Assembly (NCBI GenBank): GCA_001598975.1
Contig: BBXU01003213.1
Location: forward strand, 1-16,052
DNA length: 16,052 nt
Source of the DNA: Parachlorella kessleri
Taxonomy: Eukaryota > Chlorophyta > Trebouxiophyceae > Chlorellales > Chlorellaceae
Direction: 5' to 3'
Positions 9,284 to 16,052 of this stretch are shown in pieces. The notes beneath the pieces are model-generated. The model saw nothing but the letters and a program-made list of their open reading frames with translations, searched no databases and was not told the DNA's origin. Every line of letters starts with the position of its first letter. Within the stretch, counting starts at the first letter, position 1. The position numbers and the translations under genes were made by a program.

Positions 9284-9993
9284 ATGCACCCTCCCCTCCA
9301 TCCAGACGGACATCCACACTGTCGACAGGCAAGTTGGGCCCCGTAAACGTATAAAAGTCTTCCACTGCCATGAACACATGAAACAGACTTGCAAGTGATC
9401 TGGCATGCTGGGCGATCCTTCCGTGAGCCGGTAGCCGCTGGCACCAGGCGCGTTATCCAAGTCTTCTCCTTCAAATAACCCCTTGAGGGTACCTAGCAGC
9501 GCCCCTGCCCTCGCTCCTCCTGCAGCAAATCTTCGACCTGGTGAACTGCCACAAGGACCACACCCTGGCCAAGTTTGTGGGCGTGTGCAACCCGCACAAG
9601 CGCGCCCTGGACTTATGCTTCCGTGAGGAAAAGAAAATTAAGAGGTAGGGGTACCGAGACTATGCGGGGTAGGGGTACAAGCTCGTTGGTCGAGGTGTTC
9701 AGTGTTGAAAGTGGTGCACAGGTTGTGTGCCCCTGACACCCTCCTCCGCCTGTATGCCTGCCCTTGTCTCCGTCCCCTTTTTACTGTAAGCCCTTGCCCA
9801 TTTCAGCACATGGATTCGCCTGGGGTGCGCCCCACCACCAGCCAGAAGCGGGCCCCAAGCTTGCGCTGCATGCAGAGCTGCCAGCATGGAGAAAGCCCGT
9901 CAGGAGAAGGAGCGCCTAGCCAAGCGGGTCCAGCAGAGAGAGGAGTCAGCCCAGCAGGCCAGCGAGCCACTAGCTACCCTGGCCGAACAGTAG
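9284..9993 (+). CDS. CMC2: CMC2-family twin-CX9C protein (paralogue B)
   Basis: Exons are 9284-9328 (MHPPLHPDGHPHCRQ), 9526-9644 and 9876-9993, giving 93 residues. The N-terminus MHPPL...HPxC is the classic Cmc2 start shared with plant homologues. Cysteines at 13, 23, 36 and 46 give C-x9-C-x12-C-x9-C, the disulfide-forming CHCH helices imported into the intermembrane space. CFREEKKIKR leads into the charged helix MEKARQEKERLAKR and a short Gln/Ala-rich tail. Exon 2 is 119 nt, the same length as in paralogue A, and both introns have the same position and phase (0, then 2 inside Arg). Intron 1 begins with GC (CAG|GCAAGT). B keeps the plant-like N-terminus; A has an extra Cys and a longer tail. 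The PPCDC start follows after 112 nt with no TGTAA between, so B may share a transcript with it. Confidence 0.85.
9329..9525 (+). other. GC-AG intron in CMC2-B
   Basis: The first exon ends CAG and the intron begins GCAAGT, the textbook GC-AG donor; the acceptor is CTCCTGCAG at 9525. Joining 9328 to 9526 keeps phase and yields exactly nine residues between the first two cysteines, as the family requires. No GT donor nearby gives this spacing. The intron contains TATAAAAG at 9350-9357, probably by chance. Confidence 0.8.
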
Positions 9994-10105
9994 TGGCAGT
10001 TGTTAGATTTGACTTCCAGGCTAGCTCTCCTGCCTGTGGCAGGGCTGCCCTGTCAAGCCACCGTGAGCCTTGCCTGAGTTCTCGTTGGTAGTCAGCCTTC
10101 CAAGC

Positions 10106-12403
10106 ATGGACAGGCGGCTTGTAGCAACACCAGCCGCCCAAGCATTGGCCGCCGCCGCAGCAGAACCATCTGCACGCGGTGGCAGTGATGACCCAGCAGC
10201 CGGGCACGCAGCTTCTTCTGGCGTCCCCACTTTGCAAGTTGCCAACGGCAGCGCAGCAGGATCCCCCAGGGTGGCCGGGGTAGCAGCGCCGCAGCCAGGC
10301 CCCCTGCAGCGCAGTCTCCCAGCGCCCACGTATTTGCCAGCTGGCGAGGGGGCGCCAGCTGCCTCCGGTCACGTCCAGCAGGGCACATCACCTCAGCAGG
10401 CAGAGCAGACAGAGCAGGCTGCCCCCCCACCGCACAGTTCAGCAGCCGCTACCAGGGGTGCCGGGGCTCCATTAAGGACAGCGGCTGGCGTGGGAGGACT
10501 GCCGGCCATGCCACCTCGGCGCCCGCGGGTGCTGCTGGGAGTGACGGGCAGCGTGGCCACCATCAAGCTTCCCATCCTGGCGCGGCTCCTGCTACAGGTC
10601 AGCCAGCAACTGGGGGTGGGGTTACAGTAGTACAAAATCTTATCCTGAAAGCATTAGCTTGTTATGGGGCAGGACAGGCATTTGTGACGTGCCTAACCAG
10701 CAACAGCATGCAGGTAACTGCCATTGAAGACGAAAGGGGTGGTTCTCAGCCCTTGGAGCTGCCCTTGGTAATGCCTTGCCGGATGTTGTATTGTTGAGGC
10801 TTACTGTGCAGCCCGCTTGCATCACGTGCCTTGCGGTGCCGCTGACTTTCTGGCGGTGCCGGCTGGGGTTGCTTCGGTGGGATTGACACACCTGGTGGGA
10901 TTTCCCTGGGGTGCTTCGCTGGGTGCCTCCCACCGGGGTGAGCCAGCTGCTATTAACAACCCATGCAGGAGTGCGACGTGATAGTGGTGACCACCAAAGC
11001 CTCGCGCTACTTCTTCCAAGAAGAGCAGCTGCCGCCCGACTGCCGCCCAGTCCTAGGTAGGCATGAGTCTGTTTTGCAATTCTGTGGCAGGACTGCTCAA
11101 GTGGTACCCCTGCCGGTGGTGGTGTTACCTACTCAGCAGTCAAGGCGGGGACTGGCACACCATGGACGCTGGCCAACCATGGGGCCTGCCCCTCCCCTAT
11201 GAAGGGCAACATGTCCCGTATACTGGTATATATTTCCACGCTGCACTTTGTAAGACTAACAGTTGTAGGGACTGTTATTGAAACCCTAGGACGGTGGCAA
11301 TGTGACAGAACAGCAATGCGGAGGGGCAAGTGTGGGGTCGGAAGCAGAACTGTGCAACACCTGCCCCTTGCCAAGCAAGACGCTCTGCTACAGAAGGGTA
11401 TGACTGGGAAGCCTCGTGGTTTCCCCTGCAGCCAGCGCCTCTTTTTTGACCCTTAATTCATCAGGGATTACCATACACCAGTGACCTTTGTTGCAGCTGT
11501 TGAGGGGAGGCCACAGCAGGACTGGGAGGCGTTAGGAGTACTTGCCTTCCACGGGTTATCGGCTGCAGAGTACAGAGTCCACACTACACACAGAGCTGAT
11601 CTCCAAGCTCTCATTATCTGCCTGCAGGTGATGAGGACGAGTGGCGTCAGTGGGGCCAGGTGGGCGACCCGGTGGTCCACATCGAGCTGCGCCGCTGGGC
11701 GGACGCGTTTGTGATCGCGCCGCTGTCGGCCAACACGCTGGCCAAGGTGGCGGGCGGGCTGTGCGACAACCTGCTCACCTGCGTGGTGCGGGCCTGGGAC
11801 TTTGACAAGCCGCTGCTGGTGAGTGGGGGGGGGGGGTGCCACGTGGCAGTGGTTGCGGGGTGGTGTGGTTCTCAGTTCAATTGGGGGGGGTATGGGTGAG
11901 GTGGGCGTGCCCTTGGCCAAGCCAGGCCAAGCTGCTGGTGAGCAGGCGGGGTGGGGTTGCATGGCTGGGTGGGTGTGTGGGTGGTTAGGAGAGCGGTGGA
12001 TCAGAGCCAGGGCGGGGCAGCGAGGTAGCTCTTGGCTGGTCCTACTGCTGCAACGTGCGGGTATGCGGCCGCATCCTTGCTGAGTGTCCACCCTATGCCT
12101 GCCGCCTCCACCCATCTTGTCGCCGTATCTTGACAACCTGGTACTCTCACACCCAACGCTCAATGCGTGAAGTATCGCGTGCAGGTGGCCCCCGCCATGA
12201 ACACCTTCATGTGGGAGAGCCCCTTCACGGAGCGCCACCTGGCGGCCTGCCGGGGCCTGGGCATCGCCCTGGTCCCCCCCGTCAGCAAGCGCCTCGCCTG
12301 CGGCGACGTCGGCAGCGGCGGCATGGCCAGCCCCGAGGACATTGCTGCTGCCTGCCGGCAGCACCTGGTAGGCGCGGGGCTGCTGCCGGCTGCCGGGGGG
12401 TGA
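10106..12403 (+). CDS. PPCDC: Phosphopantothenoylcysteine decarboxylase (HAL3-type flavoprotein)
   Basis: FMN-dependent enzyme that decarboxylates 4'-phosphopantothenoylcysteine to 4'-phosphopantetheine in CoA biosynthesis. Exons are 10106-10597, 10969-11056, 11628-11818 and 12185-12403, giving 329 residues; phases match at every junction. The core starts near residue 139 with PRVLLGVTGSVATIK (flavin-binding segment), then DVIVVTTKAS, DEDEW and VVHIELRRWAD with the catalytic His at about 211. APLSANTLAKVAGGLCDNLL follows. The PAMNTFMW motif (260-267) holds the substrate-binding Asn at about 263, and LACGDVGSGGMA holds the active-site Cys at about 296. All residues known to be essential in plant HAL3 appear present. 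Residues 1-135 are a low-complexity Ala/Gly/Pro/Gln/Ser extension absent from typical ~200-residue enzymes; it contains no clear transit peptide. ATG context is strong (AAGCATGG), and the inter-ORF stretch has no earlier ATG. Confidence 0.95.
11825..11836 (+). repeat. G12 run just inside a PPCDC intron
   Basis: Twelve G residues begin six bases into the third PPCDC intron, immediately after its GTGAGT donor. A second G-run follows at about 11883-11890. Such runs can act as intronic splicing enhancers or form G-quadruplexes; here that is only a possibility. Confidence 0.85.
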
Positions 12404-12430
12404 CGCGTTGACCTTTACAATTAAGCATAG

Positions 12431-12480
12431 GGGGCGGTGGCAAGCCCGGTGGGCATTGTGGCCGCCTGCTGGAAGGCAAG
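12431..12480 (+). repeat. Decayed duplicate of the end of the PPCDC last exon, in its 3' UTR
   Basis: Bases 12437-12471 align without gaps to 12323-12357 in the last PPCDC exon, with about 26 of 35 positions identical by eye (offset 114 bp). The exon reads MASPEDIAAAC; the copy reads VASPVGIVAAC in the same frame. It lies after the TGA at 12401-12403, so it is untranslated. Confidence 0.55.
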
Positions 12481-12556
12481 GCGGTTGTCAGGGCAGGTGC
12501 CAGTGGGGTTCAGGGGGTGGGGGGGCAGCTGTCCTGGCCTGCGTGGTCAGCGGGCG

Positions 12557-13103
12557 GCAGTGACTGTATTTGGTCCAAGTGGCAGGGAGTGCGGGTCAGA
12601 GAGGAGGTATGGGGACATTGGACTGAGAGGGCTGTGTGTTGGTAAGGGTGGCAGGTAGTGCACACTTGGCGCCCTGCACGGCTTACCACCGGCATTTGTC
12701 GGTCTGGCGCCTGTTTCTTCTTTGTCTTCGTCCTTCTAGCTTCTGAGTGGAGATGGCATGGTGGGCTTGGGAATTCGTTGTTACTGTGGGCACGTTGGGC
12801 CTGTGGCAGCGCTGGCTGGGGGGCTGAGGCTGAAGGTGGCGCCAGCCTTGGGGGGGTGGCTCCGAAAGGGACAGGAAAGTACTTGGGTACCGGTAGTGTA
12901 AGTCAGCACCCAGCTTGCTTTGATAAGGTGGCAGGCAGTGCGAAGAGAAAGGAGGCAGGGGTGTACAGGACTGGCAGGGCTGTATGCAGTTGATGGGAAG
13001 GGTGGCCGGTAGTGCGAACAGAGAGTGAGGTGCAAACGTTCGCAACACAAGTTGCCAACACAGTTGCAGGGCTGAATGCAGAATAGCGCCCGAGTCTTGC
13101 CTG
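12557..13103. repeat. Cluster of degenerate repeats downstream of PPCDC
   Basis: The motif GGTGGCAGGTAGTGCGAA-(C/G)AGAGAG and variants recurs at about 12565, 12648, 12925 and 13002. Two copies are followed by a CAGGGCTG(T/A)ATGCAG block (12977 and 13067). The last copy extends into GCGCCCGAGTCTTGCCTG, which also occurs at 3414-3432. These look like decayed copies of one dispersed or locally amplified element. The region probably includes the PPCDC 3' UTR. No coding sequence is supported. Confidence 0.6.
12897..12901 (+). terminator. TGTAA poly(A) signal of PPCDC
   Basis: This is the first TGTAA after the PPCDC stop, about 490 nt downstream. A second TGTAA at 13241-13245 could serve as an alternative end. 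The interval also carries repeats, so the true site is uncertain. Confidence 0.45.
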
Positions 13104-13519
13104 ATTTCTGATGCAGTAGGTCTCTCCCGAGACAACAGGGACAGCATGCTCTGTTGATTGGTAACTACAGTGTGGCTAGGAGTTGCGGCTGTCAAATGTC
13201 AGTGCAGGCTTCAACTTGGAGCAACTTCTCAAACTTCACTTGTAACAGATGATGGAGCCATTCCGCTTTGGGAAGTAGACATGCCTACAGACAGAGCTTC
13301 CCTACATGTCATTCACATAATGCCATGCAACAGGACGGGTCTGAGGTGGTGGATTGGTCCTGGCCAGGCGACCACCTGGGGGGTCACTCATTCCTTCAGG
13401 GCTGCTCTGCAAGGGGGGTTGGTATTTAGAGTGGCTGCGTCTGCCCTCAGGGCTGCAAGAATTCAGGTTTGCGCACCTGGGCACTAAAACATCTGCTGAC
13501 ATTGCAGTGCTGTCATATA

Positions 13520-13524
13520 TTACA
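13520..13524 (-). terminator. TGTAA poly(A) signal (minus strand) of the kinase gene
   Basis: TTACA on the + strand, about 1.08 kb beyond the kinase stop. No earlier TTACA was seen between 14607 and this point, so the kinase 3' UTR may cover 14607 to about 13505. That stretch (13525-14607) shows no coding exon I can support. PPCDC and the kinase therefore converge here. Confidence 0.4.
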
Positions 13525-14607
13525 AGGGCCAGTCCGATGTGAACACCCTTCGTGATAAGTCCTGATTAAAACAAACTGAACCCTACCACCTGCATGCCTA
13601 GGGATTCCCAATGTCAACCAGCTGTATCCTGTGATGACACAGCATCCTGCCTAATACTAAATTCTGAGCGTCCTAGCTTGTACTCATATCCGTGGCTGTA
13701 GTAATGTGCACCAGAGCATGCCTTGCAGCCAGCTCTGTCCATATCATTACCCCCTACCTGGCCCCTGCCTGCACTAGCTGCCACCATTAACAAATGCGGC
13801 ACGCAGATGCATATGCAGACAAACCACCGTCGAACAAATGACTGTCGGATCACGACGTACACAGCAGGTGCATGAGGCGTAAACTGATACAACCCAGACC
13901 AAGCATTCGACATTGCCGCAAAACCCTCAAAATGCAAAAAAATAAAAACGTTGCGATTCCAGCGCATGCACAGTCCACATTTTTTCAGGGGCTCGGCCTT
14001 CTGGATGCACACAGAGAGAGAGCCACGCTGACGGCGCTGAGGCACCCCGTCACAGGCGAAGAATCGGCAGTACAGAAGGGAGGGGTTGAAGTACAGGCCT
14101 GCTGGCAGTGCCAGTTAACCGTCTGCCAGCTGGCCGCGGCTGGCTCTCACCACCCTGGTAGTCATCTCCCTGCGGTCAGGACAAGGTAGGACTTCCTCAG
14201 CATGGGTGAGCTCCCCAGCATGCAGTCAGCCTTGCAGACACAGTCTTGATGTGCGAACTAAGTCTCAGCCCAAGCACAGGGACCAGGGACGCCATACTCC
14301 CACGACCCATGGGATCCCTCGTTGCGTCACGCGGGACACTAAGAGTTTGCCTGTGAAACTACCAATACACACTATGACCAAAACAAGCGATGAAGAAGCC
14401 ACGCTTGCTGTGGCTGGTGCAGTGACCACCGCTAAGGTGACGGGGGAAGCCATGCAGAGGCTTGCACGCCTGGCCGAGCCACATGGCAATGCAGAGTCTT
14501 TTGCCTTTTCTGCCATAGAGTCCTCTACTGTTGCATTACTGCCACATGCACTCCACCATGCATGTTGCAGCAGTTTTGGCCCCAGAAGCCGCGAGGGGAG
14601 CCCAGAC

Positions 14608-15737
14608 TCACTGCAGGCGTTGCACGATGTTGTCAAAGGTGGGGCGGGCGGCTGGGTCGCCCTGCCAGCAGTCCGCCATGAGCGCCACGTAGTCGTCATA
14701 GACTAACAGGGCCCCCGGCCGCAGCTGGTCGGGGAGCGGCACCGCCAGCCGGTTGCCCGCCACCACCTGGTTGGCAATCTGCACCCAGCAGCAGCAGCAG
14801 CAGCAGCAGCGGGTGGCTGTTTTGTAGACGGTGGTGCAGATCTCAAGGGGGAGGTACCAGAAGAGAGGTTGCAAAGCGGCACAGGTGCCATTGGCGACCG
14901 GGCTGTGGGGTATGCTGTAGTGTGCTTTCCATGCATCACACACCCAGCTGCAGGCTGCCAGGGCAGCAGCGCCCAGAGGCGGGCCAGCACAGTCAACCCT
15001 CACCTCCACAAAGGATCCAAGTCCATCCCCGAGGCCAGGTTGCGCGTCACCCGCTCCCGCAACCCGCCCCCCAAACACATGTTCAGGGCACCTCAGCCCT
15101 AGGCCCAGCCCTAGGCCCACCGCAGTGCCGCGCCCACCTGGAAGGGGTTGAGGGCGGCCCCATGCGGCAGGTCCCACGTCATCAGCTCCCACAGCACCAC
15201 GCCAAAGGAGAAAACGTCGGCCGCCAGGGAGGGCGCCTCGCCCCGGATCACCTCTGGGGCCATCCACCTGGCAGCAGCAGCAGCAGCGACGACAGGGCGG
15301 TACGTACACTGACAAGGGCTCAGCACATGCTGCGCCGAGCGTAGCACAGCAGCACACCAGCGGCGGCGATGTGCCGACGTCGTGCCATGCTAGGCTGCCA
15401 GGACGGCCGCAGGCCCCAGCTGATGATTCCCAGGACGGCAGGCGCCACCCAGAACACAGGCACCACCACCTCCCGGTGCCCAGTTGCCCAGCACACAACC
15501 ACCCCAGCCCACCCTGGCGAGTGGGCTGCTGTTCCCGGCGTCCCTTCAACCAGCAGCCCGGCCTCATCCACAGCACGGCAGGTTCCCCGCCCCGCCTTGA
15601 CCCCACGCCCGCACCTGGGGTTGGCTGTGGAGAGCGTGCTGATGACCGAGGCGGGCTCCATGACGCGCGACAGGTTAAAGTCCGACACCTTGACGTGCCA
15701 GTTGGCGTCCACCAGCAGGTTGGCAGACTTGAGGTCC
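14608..15737 (-). CDS. TKL-type protein kinase, C-lobe exons only, 5' part outside window
   Basis: Minus-strand exons: 15737-15615, 15267-15138 and 14778-14608, with matching phases. Exon 1 begins inside the HRD Arg codon and gives [10 protein letters not shown] (catalytic loop), then KVSDFNLSR (activation-segment start, with Asn where DFG has Gly) and STANP. Exon 2 gives RWMAPEVI (APE motif) and [19 protein letters not shown] (subdomain IX). Exon 3 gives a short insert, [15 protein letters not shown] and [13 protein letters not shown] (subdomain XI), then TGA. Donors are GTGCGG and GTGGGC. KSANLL and WMAPEV place it with TKL/MAPKKK-like Ser/Thr kinases, an abundant group in volvocine algae. 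The glycine loop, VAIK lysine and HRD His must lie beyond 16052; nothing in 15738-16052 looks like kinase N-lobe. The TGA overlaps a perfect GTGAGT donor, so the true C-terminus could be further downstream. Confidence 0.88.
14786..14809. repeat. (CAG)8 trinucleotide repeat at a kinase acceptor
   Basis: Eight CAG units on +, read as CTG on the kinase strand, lie directly before the GGGTGCAG acceptor of the last kinase exon. They replace the usual pyrimidine tract. Confidence 0.9.
15272..15286. repeat. (CAG)5 trinucleotide repeat at a kinase acceptor
   Basis: Five CAG units on +, CTG on the kinase strand, lie directly before the acceptor of the exon starting at 15267, the same arrangement as at 14786-14809. 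Confidence 0.9.
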
Positions 15738-16052
15738 CTGCAGGAGAACCACGCTACCAGGGCAACGTGATGCAGGAACATATTCCAGGAACTGCAAGCA
15801 TGGGACTTGCATCAAGGACCTGTCGACCTTGGTAAAGCAAAACAAGGCACTTCCCCCCGTCCTGCACACCTTGGCATGCAATCAAGCTCGTATCGTCCAC
15901 CACCACATGGCTCCGGTAAGACCAAGCAATGCCACCACTATCACCTGCCACCTCGTTGAACAGCTACTGCGGTCGGCTACCTACCAGCATGTGTGTGCCC
16001 GGTTTCGACTGTCCCAACCTTCACACCCCCACAATCAAAGCGCGCCGCCCCC
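15738..16052. other. Kinase intron (minus strand), no exon recognised
   Basis: This stretch precedes the exon starting at 15737 on the minus strand. All frames were checked for the kinase N-lobe or an exon ending in the HRD His; none was found. It is best read as part of a long intron. Confidence 0.45.

Noticed and set aside
9078..9377. Minus-strand open frames overlapping the CMC2-B first exon
   Set aside because: They are antisense to a well-supported coding exon, and no splice path joins them in phase to the membrane protein gene.
11468..12364. 298-codon minus-strand ORF across PPCDC exons
   Set aside because: It is antisense to PPCDC, a by-product of GC-rich codons, with no recognisable domain.
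13630..13665. Possible C/D box snoRNA (GTGATGA followed by CTGA)
   Set aside because: The boxes are only about 30 nt apart and the flanks do not form a convincing terminal stem.
14608..15606. 332-codon continuous minus-strand ORF
   Set aside because: Its middle is intron read-through; only the last 56 codons are coding. Kinase motifs are split over three exons in changing frames.
1..16052. tRNA genes, CRISPR arrays, insertion sequences, viral or bacterial operons
   Set aside because: No B-box/A-box pairs, spaced direct repeats, transposase motifs or Shine-Dalgarno-led gene strings were found on either strand.

Overview
The window looks like nuclear DNA of a green alga of the volvocine (Chlamydomonas/Volvox) type. 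Genes are split by many short GT-AG introns with donors such as GTGAGT, GTGCGG and GTAAGT. TGTAA, the usual algal poly(A) signal, follows most stop codons. Codons favour G/C in third position, while introns and UTRs are G/T-rich and full of short repeats. The encoded proteins are eukaryotic. No rRNA, tRNA, CRISPR, transposase or bacterial operon was found.

Layout. (1) 155-1566 (+): last four exons of the large splicing factor subunit U2AF65, covering the end of RRM2 and the C-terminal UHM; the 5' part lies outside the window. (2) 2647-3557 (+): a three-exon gene for a ~109-residue protein with one N-terminal membrane segment. (3) 4319-4893 (+): a three-exon twin-CX9C protein of the CMC2 family (paralogue A). 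(4) 4972-6180: intergenic, with a ~110-bp tandem repeat. (5) 8875-6801 (-): an uncharacterised polytopic membrane protein, at least six exons. (6) 9284-9993 (+): a second CMC2-family gene (paralogue B) with the same exon plan; its first intron appears to be GC-AG. (7) 10106-12403 (+): phosphopantothenoylcysteine decarboxylase (HAL3/PPCDC), four exons, starting only 112 nt after the CMC2-B stop. (8) 12.5-13.1 kb: degenerate repeats, one related to a repeat at 3.35 kb. (9) 15737-14608 (-): C-lobe exons of a TKL-type protein kinase whose N-lobe lies beyond the right edge.

How the genes relate. Most neighbours are unrelated housekeeping genes, as is normal for an algal chromosome. Two relationships stand out. 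The two CMC2-like genes share intron positions and phases and lie about 4.4 kb apart, on either side of an opposite-strand gene. CMC2-B and PPCDC are so close, with no TGTAA and no ATG between them, that they could be read from one bicistronic mRNA, an arrangement known in green algae. The membrane-protein gene and CMC2-B diverge from a ~400-bp interval. PPCDC and the kinase converge.

Exon models come from reading splice sites, frame continuity and family alignment by eye. No search or transcript evidence was available.
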